A DNA stretch of 64,000 nucleotides, taken from positions 1-64,000 of the forward strand of contig NZ_JAUYNB010000023.1 of assembly GCF_030699305.1 (NCBI RefSeq), written 5' to 3'. The first letter of the stretch is position 1, and each line of letters begins with the position of its first letter. The notes under the pieces were generated by a model that made no database searches, was not told the origin of the DNA, and saw only the letters and a list, made by a program, of their open reading frames with translations. The DNA is from Novosphingobium sp. (GTDB taxonomy: Bacteria; Pseudomonadota; Alphaproteobacteria; Sphingomonadales; Sphingomonadaceae). Shown piece after piece: positions 51,163 to 60,305 of this stretch. The translations under genes and the position numbers were made by a program.

Positions 51163-51749
51163 TGCAGCGGCGGCTCCATTTCCAAAAGATATATCGGAAA
51201 GGATGGTTTGCCGCGCTCACTGGTTGTCGCTTTGAAGCCGATGGAGATCACCTGTTTTTCACTTCTTCGAACGTCCTCCAAAAGTTGCATCAATAGGGGA
51301 ATCGGCAAACCAACACTGCACGTGCCACGTGCCCTAATCCATCCGATGCGCGATCCTTCGAACCATCCTGACAACGGGTAAATCTGAACTGTCGCGCGCT
51401 CGCCAATTTGCAGACCCTCAAGGGGAGTTTCCGGCATTCGAAGGACCTTGCCTGAAATTTCGAAACTACGCCCCGCTTCCCAATCGCCGTCAACAAACCA
51501 GACTTTGAATGCCAGCTCGGAGACATAATCAGTTTCGATGATCAGGTATTCGTCCGGACTTCCATGCTCAAAGCCGCTTGTAGTCGGAACGCGCGTAAGC
51601 CGACCCATTATCCTGTTGCCGAAAAAGACGATCAAGTAAGCGAGTAGTATGAAGGGGAGCGGGTTAGGCGTTGACGAATTGATCAGATAGACAACTGCTG
51701 CCGCTCCGATCATCCACCCCAGTAATGCCCAACTCGACCTCATGCGCAC
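51159..51749 (-). CDS. Membrane protein of unknown function
   Basis: A 196-residue protein. Two hydrophobic helices at about 6-24 and 31-45 are followed by a beta-rich soluble domain (VSELAFKVWFVDGDWEAGRSFEISGKVLRMP, GERATVQIYPLSGWFEGSRIGWIRARG). I recognise no family. It is isolated between the Rep-like remnant and tRNA-Arg, which suggests accessory DNA at the tRNA locus. Confidence 0.6.
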   Translation of the reverse strand: MRMRSSWALLGWMIGAAAVVYLINSSTPNPLPFILLAYLIVFFGNRIMGRLTRVPTTSGFEHGSPDEYLIIETDYVSELAFKVWFVDGDWEAGRSFEISGKVLRMPETPLEGLQIGERATVQIYPLSGWFEGSRIGWIRARGTCSVGLPIPLLMQLLEDVRRSEKQVISIGFKATTSERGKPSFPIYLLEMEPPLH

Positions 51750-51884
51750 TCGCTCCCTACCAAAAGGCGCAAAGGTGGCTTGATCCGGCTCAAGAAACTA
51801 GCGTTATCGAAGGCAAAGCAACCCCCTCTTTTCCGTACTTATTCCGTACCGAAATAGCCCGTCGCCACTAAGTCATTGAAAAGC

Positions 51885-51961
<77 letters not shown>

Positions 51962-52067
51962 GCACTGGAAGGGCCGGTTAGCAGTGTGGATCGCTGCGCG
52001 CCAGTGCCTTTTATCGGCGCAGCCCAGTTAGTGATTTGGCAAGCAGGGCGGTGCTAAGCCCGCCGTT

Positions 52068-52511
52068 ATGAACGCACCCACCAATTTTGGATCGCCCACG
52101 CCTGGTTCCGGCCCCACTGCCGGAGGGGTTCTGCCAGGTTCGGGCCGGGCGGAGTTTGGCCAGGCCTCGGCCAGTGCGATGAGCATGAAATGGTCGGCGC
52201 TGCACGACGCGGCGGGGGTCGTGGCGATGCTGGCGGGGATCGCGACCGAAGCCATGCGCGCGGATGTGCGCAACTTTCCGGCCGTGATGCGCGATGCCGG
52301 CGGCTGGCGGCGCAACATGGCCGAGCAGGGGATCGAAGACCTGGCCGCGATCATGGAGCCGGGGATGGCCGCGCTGCTGGCGGTGCATGCGCGCGGGATC
52401 AACCCGGCCGCTGCGGCGCTGGCGTTGTGGCAGGAATTCCATGCCGCACGGGCCGCCTTGCTGGCGCTCTGCCCGCCCGCTGATGCAGCGGTCCCGCGCC
52501 GGTTCATGTAA
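52068..52511 (+). CDS. Hypothetical protein, probably sphingomonad-specific
   Basis: A 147-residue alanine-rich protein with a Gly/Pro-rich N-terminus and predicted helices (MKWSALHDAAGVVAMLAGIATEAMR, MRDAGGWRRNMAEQGIEDLAAIMEPGMAALLAVHARG). No membrane segment or catalytic motif is seen. It lies 60 bases before mmcB on the same strand. Codon use is like the core genes around it. Function unknown. Confidence 0.65.
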   Translation: MNAPTNFGSPTPGSGPTAGGVLPGSGRAEFGQASASAMSMKWSALHDAAGVVAMLAGIATEAMRADVRNFPAVMRDAGGWRRNMAEQGIEDLAAIMEPGMAALLAVHARGINPAAAALALWQEFHAARAALLALCPPADAAVPRRFM

Positions 52512-52570
52512 CCGCGGCGCGGCGGCGCGGCGCACTTGCATTGTTCATGCTATGTTCTTATGGCTTGCCG

Positions 52571-53065
52571 ATGGTTGAGCCAGACCCGATTCCCGCCGAT
52601 GCAACTGTGCGTGAGGCGCTGGCCGTGGCGCGCGGGATATGCCGGTTGTTTGCCCGCAACGATATCTGGTGCCTGCCCGAAATGCCGCTGCGCAACGGGC
52701 GGCGGGCCGACCTGATGGGGATCGACGCCAAGGGGCAGCTGGTGATCGTGGAAATCAAGGTCAGCCGGGCCGATCTGCTGGGCGATGGCAAATGGCCCGA
52801 CTATCTGCAGTTTTGTGACCGGTTCTACTGGGGCCTCGCGCCGCATCTGGACCGCGCCTGCATGGACGATGTCAGCTTTCTGCCGGATCGCTGCGGGTTG
52901 ATCGTGGCCGATGGCTATGATGCCGAAATCCTGCGCCCGGCCGCAACCGTGCCGCTGGCCGCCGCCCGCCGCAAGGTGGAGGTGGAGCGATTGGCCCGCA
53001 CCGCGCTGCGGCGGCATCTGGCCACGCTTGATCCGCGGCTACAGACCTGGGATCAGCGGGTCTGA
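52571..53065 (+). CDS. mmcB: MmcB-family DNA repair protein
   Basis: A 164-residue nuclease-like protein: GICRLFARNDIWCLPEMPLRNGRRADLMGIDAKGQLVIVEIKVSRADLLGDGKWPDYLQFCDRFYWGLAP. The D...ExK motif (RADLMG and VIVEIKV) is that of PD-(D/E)xK proteins, as in Caulobacter MmcB, which is LexA-controlled. I chose the ATG at 52571; 52541 is an alternative. Confidence 0.9.
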   Translation: MVEPDPIPADATVREALAVARGICRLFARNDIWCLPEMPLRNGRRADLMGIDAKGQLVIVEIKVSRADLLGDGKWPDYLQFCDRFYWGLAPHLDRACMDDVSFLPDRCGLIVADGYDAEILRPAATVPLAAARRKVEVERLARTALRRHLATLDPRLQTWDQRV

Positions 53066-53226
53066 CCGGTTCGCAGCGGCAACTGGCTGAGGATCGCGCG
53101 TTTTTCGCGCGGTCTGAGGATCGGCCAGTCGGCGATTTCAGTCAGGGTGCGTTTGCAGCCCTGGCACCAGTGCAGCACCGGATCGATCCGGCAGGTTCCA
53201 TCACAGGGTGAGGGCGGCGTGTGCAT
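53053..53226 (-). CDS. DUF1289 domain protein
   Basis: A 57-residue protein with the DUF1289 cysteines: SPCDGTCRIDPVLHWCQGCKRTLTEIADW, likely a small metal site. The frame is open to 53316, with further ATGs at 53286 and 53316; family members are usually short, so the ATG at 53226 is chosen with caution. It overlaps the convergent mmcB end by 13 bases. Confidence 0.75.
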   Translation of the reverse strand: MHTPPSPCDGTCRIDPVLHWCQGCKRTLTEIADWPILRPREKRAILSQLPLRTGQTR

Positions 53227-53468
53227 CGGCCAAGGCAAGCAGATTCGCCCGCAATCGGCAAGGCGTTGCCCGGCTTGATCCGGCATGACGTAATTTTCTT
53301 GCTTTATCGCGACCAATGCTTATATGCAGCTTCAGCAATCGGCGCGCGGAGAACTTCTCCCGTTGCAGTCCCGGCAGCGTGAGGTCAGCGTTTTGACGCC
53401 AGACCTGCCCGGACTTACGGTCGCCGTTATCGCCTGAAGCCACCTTTTTCACGCAGGGTCGCATCTTA

Positions 53469-53502
53469 CGACACTTGCTTCGTGTCGCAGGAGCATTCCT
53501 GC
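53469..53502 (+). promoter_or_regulatory. Tandem hairpins in the DEAD-box helicase leader
   Basis: CGACAC...GTGTCG (53469-53487) and GCAGGA-GCAT-TCCTGC (53487-53502) stack end to end, finishing 29 bases before the ATG. Leader structures often control DEAD-box helicase genes; this could be such an autoregulatory or temperature-responsive element. Confidence 0.4.
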
Positions 53503-53531
53503 GCGCGCCGCTTCAATATTGAGAGACTTTC

Positions 53532-55208
53532 ATGTCCTATTTTTCTGACCTTGGCCTTGCCGAGCCCTTGCTCCGTGCGCTTGAAACAAAGGGTTATACT
53601 GATCCTACCCCGATCCAGAAGCAGGCGATTCCCGCACTGCTCGAAGGGCGCGACCTGCTGGGTATCGCCCAGACCGGGACCGGCAAGACTGCCGCGTTCT
53701 CGCTGCCGTCGCTGCACCGTCTGGCCGCCAATCCCAAGGCCCGCAACAGCGCGTCCTGCCGGATGCTGGTGCTTTCACCGACCCGCGAACTGGCGGCCCA
53801 GATCGCCGACAACATGCGCGGCTATGCCAAGTACCTGAACCTGTCGGTCCAGTGCGTGTTCGGCGGCATCCCCGTGGGCAAGCAGTCCCGCGCACTGGTT
53901 CCGGGCTGCGACATTCTGGTCGCCACGCCGGGCCGCCTGCTTGATCTGATCGACCAGCGCGCGCTGACGCTGCGCCATGTCGAAATCTTCGTGCTCGACG
54001 AAGCCGACCAGATGATGGACCTGGGCTTCATCGTGCCGCTGAAGCGGGTGGCCAACATGCTGCCCAAGGAACGCCAGAGCCTGTTCTTCAGCGCGACGAT
54101 GCCCAAGGCGATTGCCGAGCTGGGCAAGCAGTTCATCAGCAACCCGGTGCGCGTCGAAGTGACGCCGCAGGCCTCGACCGCCGAGCGCGTCGAGCAGTGG
54201 GTGACGTTCGTCAACCAGTCCGAAAAGCAGGCGCTGCTGACGCTGAAGCTGAAGGTCGGGCTGGCCGAAACCGAAGGCTTCAACGCCATCGACCGCGCGC
54301 TGGTGTTCACCCGCACCAAGCACGGCGCTGACCGCGTGGTCCGCCATCTGGCGACCGCCGGGGTCAACGCCGCCGCGATCCACGGCAACAAGAGCCAGGC
54401 GCAGCGCACCGCCGCGCTGCTGGGCTTCCGCAAGGGCAGCATCCCGGTGCTGGTCGCAACCGATATCGCCGCGCGCGGGATCGACGTGACCGGTGTCAGC
54501 CACGTGTTCAATTACGAACTCCCCAACGTGCCGGAACAGTATGTCCACCGGATCGGCCGCACCGCGCGCGCCGGGGCGGACGGGATTGCGCTGAGCTTCT
54601 GCGCGCCGGACGAAAAGCCGTACTTGCGCGATATCGAGCGCCTGACCGGGATCAAGCTGGACCCGATGCCGCTGCCGGAAAACTTCCAGCAGGATGCCGC
54701 CCGCCTGCCGCTGCCCGCGCGCAAGCCGGCTGAGGCCGAACAGGATGCCCGCCGCGATGCCCGCGATGCGCGCGGACGCGGCGGTCCGGCTGCGCGCGGT
54801 GGCCCCGGTGGCCGCGGCGCTGGGGGCGGCGGCGGTGGCCGCAACGGCAATGTCAGCCGCGGCGGACAGGCCCGCGACGGCAAGTCGCGCGATGCCCATG
54901 CCCGCGAAGCCTATCGCGGTGACCGTCCGGCAGCGCCGGTGCGCGGCCCGCTGTTCAACCCGCTGGGCAACGAAGCGCGCGGCGCGGTGGAAGCCGTCCG
55001 TCCGGCTGCGGATCGCCCGGTTGCAGCCCGTCCGGCTGGTGATCGGCGTCCCCATGGCGATCGGCCTCATGGCGATCGGCCCCACGGTGATCGTCCGCGT
55101 GGTGATCGCCCGCAGGGTGAACGCGCTGGCGGCGATCGCCGTCCGCAGGGCGACCGTCGCCCGCGCGGCAACGGCGGCAATCGCGGCCCGGTTACCCGCG
55201 CCAGCTGA
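53532..55208 (+). CDS. DEAD-box ATP-dependent RNA helicase (RhlE-like)
   Basis: A 558-residue helicase. Q-motif GYTDPTPIQKQAIP, motif I AQTGTGKT, Ia PTRELAAQ, Ib TPGRLLDL, II DEAD, III SAT, IV RALVFTRTKHGAD, V ATDIAARGIDV, VI HRIGRTARAG. The C-terminal ~160 residues are a basic disordered tail with RGG-like segments and hexapeptide DRPHGD-type repeats. It would unwind rRNA or mRNA structures; the RhlE assignment is by overall pattern. Confidence 0.92.
   Translation: MSYFSDLGLAEPLLRALETKGYTDPTPIQKQAIPALLEGRDLLGIAQTGTGKTAAFSLPSLHRLAANPKARNSASCRMLVLSPTRELAAQIADNMRGYAKYLNLSVQCVFGGIPVGKQSRALVPGCDILVATPGRLLDLIDQRALTLRHVEIFVLDEADQMMDLGFIVPLKRVANMLPKERQSLFFSATMPKAIAELGKQFISNPVRVEVTPQASTAERVEQWVTFVNQSEKQALLTLKLKVGLAETEGFNAIDRALVFTRTKHGADRVVRHLATAGVNAAAIHGNKSQAQRTAALLGFRKGSIPVLVATDIAARGIDVTGVSHVFNYELPNVPEQYVHRIGRTARAGADGIALSFCAPDEKPYLRDIERLTGIKLDPMPLPENFQQDAARLPLPARKPAEAEQDARRDARDARGRGGPAARGGPGGRGAGGGGGGRNGNVSRGGQARDGKSRDAHAREAYRGDRPAAPVRGPLFNPLGNEARGAVEAVRPAADRPVAARPAGDRRPHGDRPHGDRPHGDRPRGDRPQGERAGGDRRPQGDRRPRGNGGNRGPVTRAS
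55041..55175 (+). repeat. In-frame 18-bp repeats coding (G)DRPHGD-type units
   Basis: Seven or eight imperfect copies of an 18-base unit encode GDRPHGDRPHGDRPRGDRPQG-like sequence in the helicase tail. Such repeats vary in number between strains by slippage. Confidence 0.7.
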
Positions 55209-55226
55209 TCCGGCGCTGACTTAATC

Positions 55227-55263
55227 CCCACGCTGCCGCTTGCATGAGCGGCGGTAGCGTGGG
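55227..55263. terminator. Hairpin after the helicase gene
   Basis: CCCACGCTGCCGCT and AGCGGCGGTAGCGTGGG pair with one bulged region around a six-base loop, about 20 bases past the stop. No T-tract follows. Confidence 0.6.
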
Positions 55264-55275
55264 CATAAGCCCGCC

Positions 55276-56010
55276 ATGCTTTCGACTGACCATCCCGGCT
55301 GGACCGCCGCCGCGCTATCCGCGCTGGTGATGACGGTGATCGTGGCCGTGCGCTATCTTCTGACTTCGGGCGCGTTTGCCTGGGCGACGCGGCGCGTGCG
55401 GCCCGGGCTGTATAACGGGCTGGACCGGCAGATCCGTCAGGAACTGCGCTGGTCACTCGCTTCGGCGGGGATTTACGGCGCACCGGCGGGGCTGGTCGCG
55501 TGGGGCTGGCAGCAGCACGGCTGGACCCGCATCTATACCGACATCGCCGCGTTCCCGATCTGGTGGCTGCCGCTGTCGCTGCTGGTCTATCTTTTCCTGC
55601 ACGATACCTGGTTCTACTGGACCCACCGCTGGATGCACCGCCCGCGCGTGTTCCGGCTGGCCCATGCGGTCCACCATGCCAGCAAGCCGCCCACCGCCTG
55701 GGCGGCGATGAGCTTTCACCCGATCGAGGCCGTGACCGGTGCGATTGTCATTCCTGCGCTGGTGTTTGTCGTACCGGTGCATATCGGCGTGCTGGGGCTG
55801 GTGCTGGCCATCATGACACTGATGGGCGTCACCAATCATATGGGCTGGGAACTGTTCCCGCGCCGGTTGGTTCATTCCCGGTTGGGGAACTGGTTGATAA
55901 CGGCCAGCCATCACCAGCGGCATCATGAAAGCTATTTATGCAATTACGGACTCTATTTTCGCGTCTGGGACCGATTGTGCGGCACGGATCGCGGGCTGTC
56001 GCCGCTCTGA
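55276..56010 (+). CDS. Sterol desaturase/fatty acid hydroxylase family protein
   Basis: A 244-residue membrane di-iron enzyme. Three histidine clusters are present: HDTWFYWTHRWMH (109-121), HAVHH (130-134) and HHQRHH near the C-terminus, among five or so hydrophobic segments. Likely a lipid or carotenoid hydroxylase; the substrate is not known. Its last 73 bases overlap the open frame of the DUF2141 gene. Confidence 0.88.
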   Translation: MLSTDHPGWTAAALSALVMTVIVAVRYLLTSGAFAWATRRVRPGLYNGLDRQIRQELRWSLASAGIYGAPAGLVAWGWQQHGWTRIYTDIAAFPIWWLPLSLLVYLFLHDTWFYWTHRWMHRPRVFRLAHAVHHASKPPTAWAAMSFHPIEAVTGAIVIPALVFVVPVHIGVLGLVLAIMTLMGVTNHMGWELFPRRLVHSRLGNWLITASHHQRHHESYLCNYGLYFRVWDRLCGTDRGLSPL

Positions 56011-56441
56011 TCGCTGCGCCGGTGCTGCTGGCGGCAACGCCTGCGCCCGCGCCTCAGCCGACCGGACCTGGCGGCAAGGTCAGTCTGGACGTGACCGGAC
56101 TGCGCAACGCCAAGGGGCAGGTGCTCGCCTGCCTGACCGCCAAGCCCAAGGCCTTCCCCGATTGCAGCAAGGATCCGGCGGCGCGCACCGCCGTGGTGGC
56201 GGCCGCGGCCAGCGTGCGAATCGAGTTCGGTCATGTTCCGGCGGGGCGCTATGCGATCTCGCTGATCCATGACGAGAACAGCAACCGCAAGATGGACATG
56301 GCGATCATGATGCCCAAGGAAGGCTACGGCTTTTCGCGCAACGCTCCCGTCAGCTTCGGCCCGCCGAAGTTCGACAAGGCGGCGTTCGACGTGATCGGCA
56401 GCGATGTCGAGCAACAGGCGAAAATGCGTTATCTGCTGTGA
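55938..56441 (+). CDS. DUF2141 domain protein
   Basis: A protein of up to 167 residues with a signal peptide (RAVAALIAAPVLLAATPAPA) and a DUF2141 domain: VSLDVTGLRNAKGQVLACLTA, IEFGHVPAGRYAISLIHDENSNRKMDMAIMMPKEGYGFSRNAPVSFGPPKFDKAAF. Probably periplasmic; function unknown. The ATG at 55938 or a GTG at 55977 both lie inside the desaturase gene, so the overlap is real either way. Its stop overlaps the MFS gene start by four bases. Confidence 0.85.
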   Translation: MQLRTLFSRLGPIVRHGSRAVAALIAAPVLLAATPAPAPQPTGPGGKVSLDVTGLRNAKGQVLACLTAKPKAFPDCSKDPAARTAVVAAAASVRIEFGHVPAGRYAISLIHDENSNRKMDMAIMMPKEGYGFSRNAPVSFGPPKFDKAAFDVIGSDVEQQAKMRYLL

Positions 56442-57706
56442 CCGCGCCGGGGGGCGAACCATTGGATGAACCGGCTTCCGGCGGCCTGACCGCGCCGGGG
56501 CGGGCGCTGGCACCGTTCCGGTTTCCGGCGTTCCGGGCGCTGTGGACCGCCAACCTTGCGTCAAACCTGGGATCGATGGTGCAATCGACCGGGGCGGCGT
56601 GGCTGATGACCGACCTGACGAAGTCACACCAGCTGATCGCGCTGGTTCAGGCCAGCACGACGATCCCGATCCTGCTGCTGGCGGTGTTCGCCGGGGCAAT
56701 CGCCGACAACCATGATCGCCGCAAGGTGATGCTGGCCGCGCAAGTGGTGATGCTGATTGCCTCATCCGCGCTGGCGCTGATGACCTGGGCGGGCGCAATC
56801 GGGCCGCTGTCACTGCTGGCGTTCACGCTGGCGGTGGGGGCGGGGACGGCGCTGAACGGCCCGGCCTGGCAGGCCTCGGTCCGCTTGCAGGTCGGCCCGG
56901 GCGATTTGCCGCAGGCGATTTCGATCAACACCATCGCCTATAACCTCGCGCGCAGCGTCGGCCCGGCGCTGGGTGGGCTGCTGATCGCGCTGACCAGTCC
57001 GGCCCATGCCTTTGCGCTTAACGCGCTGTCCTATCTGGCGCTGATCGTGGTGTTGCTGCGCTGGCGGCCGGAAGCGCGCTGGCCGCAGCGCCAGCCGATG
57101 CTCGCCTCGATCCGCACCGGTATCGCGTTTTGCGCGCGCTCCAGCCCGGTGCGCCGGATCTTGCTGCGGGGCATGTGCTTTGGCCTGGGGGCCGCGGGCT
57201 TCCATGCCCTGCTGCCGGTGGTGGTGCGCGAACGGGTACACGGCACCGAGGTTGAATACGGGCTGCTGCTGGGGGCGTTCGGCATCGGCTCGATTATCAC
57301 TGCGTTGTGGATTGCGCCGGCCCGGCGGCGGCTGGGCAGCGAAGCGGTGGTCAGCATCGCGGCGCTGATCTTTGCGGTGATGATGATCCCGCTGGCCATG
57401 GCCGTAACGCTGCCGCCGCTCCTGGCCAGCGCGCTGGTGGCGGGCGGGGCTTGGGTGGCGACGTTCACCACGCTCAACGTGGCGATGCAATTGCGTTCGC
57501 CGGAAAATATTCTCGGGCGCTGCCTGGCGATCTATCAGGCGCTGACCTTTGGCGGGCTCGCGCTGGGGTCCTATGCGCTGGGGCTGCTGGCTGACCTGTT
57601 GAGCGTGCCAACCGCGATCCTTGGCGCAGCGGTGTTCCTGGCGTTGACCCTGCCGGTGCTGCGCTGGCTGGCGCCAATGCCAGGGCGCGAAGAGGGCCGG
57701 GTCTAG
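56438..57706 (+). CDS. MFS transporter (EntS/MFS_3-like exporter)
   Basis: A 422-residue 12-helix transporter: FRALWTANLASNLGSMVQSTGAAWLMTDL, motif A-like GAIADNHDRRKVMLAAQ, NGPAWQASVRLQVGPGDLPQAISINTIAYNLARSVGPALGG. This is the enterobactin-exporter-like MFS_3 pattern; the substrate is unknown. The GTG at 56438 overlaps the DUF2141 stop (GTGA). Confidence 0.88.
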   Translation: MTAPGGEPLDEPASGGLTAPGRALAPFRFPAFRALWTANLASNLGSMVQSTGAAWLMTDLTKSHQLIALVQASTTIPILLLAVFAGAIADNHDRRKVMLAAQVVMLIASSALALMTWAGAIGPLSLLAFTLAVGAGTALNGPAWQASVRLQVGPGDLPQAISINTIAYNLARSVGPALGGLLIALTSPAHAFALNALSYLALIVVLLRWRPEARWPQRQPMLASIRTGIAFCARSSPVRRILLRGMCFGLGAAGFHALLPVVVRERVHGTEVEYGLLLGAFGIGSIITALWIAPARRRLGSEAVVSIAALIFAVMMIPLAMAVTLPPLLASALVAGGAWVATFTTLNVAMQLRSPENILGRCLAIYQALTFGGLALGSYALGLLADLLSVPTAILGAAVFLALTLPVLRWLAPMPGREEGRV

Positions 57707-57824
57707 GGGGATAACTCCATGACGTCGTTTTTCGCAACTTCATCCTTTCCGGCGCAACTTAACGGTTCGTTTACCATGTCGCGCCAAAAGGGTTCCTGAC
57801 TAGGGACTTGGCGGGGAAAGCCAC

Positions 57825-59261
57825 ATGGACACGTATCGGGGCAGTTTCATGGATCGCGGCGCGGATGACGCGCCGGATTACGATTATGCCGATGACGAAG
57901 ACAGCCACGAAGTGCCGCCCAGCCCCGTCGGGCAGGACGAGCGCCGGATGCAGGTGCGCGCCTATAACCACTGGGCCAGCCTGCTGGACAACCGCAACTT
58001 CCCGTCGATCGAGGATCTCGATCCCGAAGCCCTGCCGGATTTCGGACCTTACAGCGTGCTGCTGGACTTCACGGCCGGGATCGCGAATCCTTCGATCCAG
58101 TATCTGGGCGACAAGCTGGCGCTGGAATGCGGGACGGACGACGATATTCAGACGCTGGACGATGTGCCCAGCCGATCGCTGCTGTCGCGGATTACCGACC
58201 ATTACATGCAGATCATCGCCAATCAGGCGCCGATCGGGTTCGAAGCGGAATTCGTCAACCAGCGCGAATGCACCATCCTGTATCGCGGCATCCTGCTGCC
58301 GTTTTCCAGCGATGATGACACCATCGATTTCATCTATGGCGTGATCAACTGGAAGGAACTGGCTGACCAGAAAACCACCGATGCCCTGCTGAAGGAAATC
58401 GACCAGGCGCTGGAGCCGCAGGCCCACCGTCCCGCCGATGTGCTGACCGACTGGGCCGATGGTCCGGCCGATCTGGTCAGCGCCTCCGGCTTTGACGACG
58501 ACGTACTGGACCTCGCCGATTTCGCGCCCTCCGCGCCCGGCGGGCTCAGCCTGCCGTCGCCCGCGTTCGGGGCCGATGACTTTGGCAATCCCGATTATGG
58601 CGATCCGGTCAGCGCCGAACCGGTGCTGGAACCGGTGTTCGAACTTTCCGCCGAAGACATGGAACTGGCCGATTGGCTGGCCTCGGCCCGCGAACTGGCC
58701 GAAGCCGCACGCGGTTCCGAAGATCGCACCCGCAGCGCGCTCTATGCCGCGATCGGGCTGGCCTATGACTTTGCACTCGCCGCAGCCGATGCGCCTGCGC
58801 AGTTCGACGAACTGGTGACCGAATCGGGCCTGACCGTGCAGGACCGCGCGCCGATGACGCCGGTGGTGAAGCTGGTGTTCGGGGCCGATTACGACAAGAC
58901 CCGCCTTACCGAATACGCCTCCGCGCTCAGCCATGCGCACCGCATCGGCCTGCCGCGCGGGACGCTTTCGCGGTTCCTGTCCGAAGCACCGGGCGGCCTG
59001 AAAGGCGTGGTCAACGAGGAACGCCGACTGAAGCGCGAGGAAAGCGGCAAGGCCGCCGATGTGCGCGAAACCCCGCGTGAGGCGCTGGCCCGCAAGCTGC
59101 GCAAGATCGAACCGCAAAGCTTTGCCGACATCGCGCCCGAAGGCAGCGAATTTACCCTGCTGATCGCCCGCCGGATGCCCGATGGCACCGTGGTGCTGGT
59201 TGGCGAAGTGCCCGATGATGTGCCGCTGCTGGAACGCGCCGCACGCAAACTGGTCGGTTGA
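57825..59261 (+). CDS. PAS_5 domain protein
   Basis: A 478-residue protein. An acidic N-terminus precedes an alphaproteobacterial PAS_5 domain (about 40-170: AYNHWASLLDNRNFPSIEDLDPEALPDFGPYSVLLDF, FVNQRECTILYRGILLPFSSDDDTIDFIYGVINW). The remainder is Asp/Glu/Ala-rich with a helical part (ELADWLASARELAEAARGS) and no kinase or cyclase. A regulatory or sensory role is inferred from the PAS domain. A strong terminator follows. Confidence 0.8.
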   Translation: MDTYRGSFMDRGADDAPDYDYADDEDSHEVPPSPVGQDERRMQVRAYNHWASLLDNRNFPSIEDLDPEALPDFGPYSVLLDFTAGIANPSIQYLGDKLALECGTDDDIQTLDDVPSRSLLSRITDHYMQIIANQAPIGFEAEFVNQRECTILYRGILLPFSSDDDTIDFIYGVINWKELADQKTTDALLKEIDQALEPQAHRPADVLTDWADGPADLVSASGFDDDVLDLADFAPSAPGGLSLPSPAFGADDFGNPDYGDPVSAEPVLEPVFELSAEDMELADWLASARELAEAARGSEDRTRSALYAAIGLAYDFALAAADAPAQFDELVTESGLTVQDRAPMTPVVKLVFGADYDKTRLTEYASALSHAHRIGLPRGTLSRFLSEAPGGLKGVVNEERRLKREESGKAADVRETPREALARKLRKIEPQSFADIAPEGSEFTLLIARRMPDGTVVLVGEVPDDVPLLERAARKLVG

Positions 59262-59290
59262 ACGAATACCCTGGCGAGAGGGGACCGGAA

Positions 59291-59322
59291 GAGGCGCCAT
59301 GCTGCGGCATGGCGCCTCTTTT
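59291..59322 (+). terminator. Rho-independent terminator
   Basis: GAGGCGCCATGC, loop TGCG, GCATGGCGCCTC, then TTTTG. Perfect 12-base stem, 30 bases past the PAS_5 gene stop. Confidence 0.9.
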
Positions 59323-59344
59323 GTTTGTGGGTTAGGAGACTGCG

Positions 59345-60295
59345 ATGATCGCAACCTCTGACCGCAGGCGGATTGGCTGGATGGGCTGGACCCTGATTAC
59401 CCTGGCATTTGTAACGGCCGCCCTGTTTGGCGCGTGGCGCTATGCGATGGCGACCAACGCGGTCGCGCTGCTCGACTGGTCCGACCGGACCCTGGGCGGC
59501 ACGAAGGGGACGGCAGTGGCGGCAACGGGCGTCAGCTATGGCTCGCACCCGGATCAGCAACTGGAAGTGATCGTGCCGAATACGCCGGGGCCGCACCCGG
59601 TGCTGGTGTTCATCCACGGCGGTGGGTGGAACAGCGGGATTCCCGGCGATTACCACTTCATCGGCCGCACGTTTGCACGCGCTGGTTACGTGGTGGTGCT
59701 GCCCGGTTACCGGCTGGGCCAGGCTGGCCGTTATCCCGCGATGCTGGAAGACAGCGCTGCCGCCGTGCGCTGGACGCTGGATAACGCCGCCCGCCATGGC
59801 GGCGATCCGGACCGGGTGTTCCTGATGGGCCATTCCGCCGGGGCCTATAACGCGGTGATGCTGGGGCTGGAACGGCAATGGCTGGGCCGTCAGGGCGTGC
59901 CCGACGGGTTTGTGAAAGGGGTGATCGGCCTGTCCGGACCCTATGATTTTGCGCCGTTCACCACCGATTCGGCCCGCGCTGCGTTCGGCCACGTGCCGGA
60001 CCCGGCGCAGACCCAGCCGGTCCACTATGCCCGCGCCGATGCCCCGCCGATGTTGCTGCTGACCGGGGATACAGACGTGACCGTCAAGCCGCGCAATTCC
60101 ATCGCGCTGGCCAAGGCGCTGACCGCCGTCGGCACCCCGACGCAAGCGGTGGTGCTGAAGGATGTCGATCATTCGGGCACCGTGATGAAGCTGGCCCGGC
60201 CGTTCCGCCGCGATGCGCGGGTGCTGGACGCGGTGCTGGCGTTTCTGGCGGCGCACGGCGCGCCTTCAGCGCCGGTTCAGGCAAATGCGTCTTAG
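59345..60295 (+). CDS. Alpha/beta hydrolase (esterase-like)
   Basis: A 316-residue protein with an N-terminal membrane anchor or signal (LITLAFVTAALFGAWRYAMA). The oxyanion motif is HGGGWNSG, the nucleophile elbow is GHSAGAYNAV (Ser), and a distal Asp/His pair lies in TGDTDVTVKPRNS and VDHSGTV. This is the BD-FAE/HSL-like pattern. Probably a periplasmic or membrane-bound carboxylesterase; substrate unknown. Confidence 0.88.
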   Translation: MIATSDRRRIGWMGWTLITLAFVTAALFGAWRYAMATNAVALLDWSDRTLGGTKGTAVAATGVSYGSHPDQQLEVIVPNTPGPHPVLVFIHGGGWNSGIPGDYHFIGRTFARAGYVVVLPGYRLGQAGRYPAMLEDSAAAVRWTLDNAARHGGDPDRVFLMGHSAGAYNAVMLGLERQWLGRQGVPDGFVKGVIGLSGPYDFAPFTTDSARAAFGHVPDPAQTQPVHYARADAPPMLLLTGDTDVTVKPRNSIALAKALTAVGTPTQAVVLKDVDHSGTVMKLARPFRRDARVLDAVLAFLAAHGAPSAPVQANAS

Positions 60296-60305
60296 GTCCG
60301 CCGTG

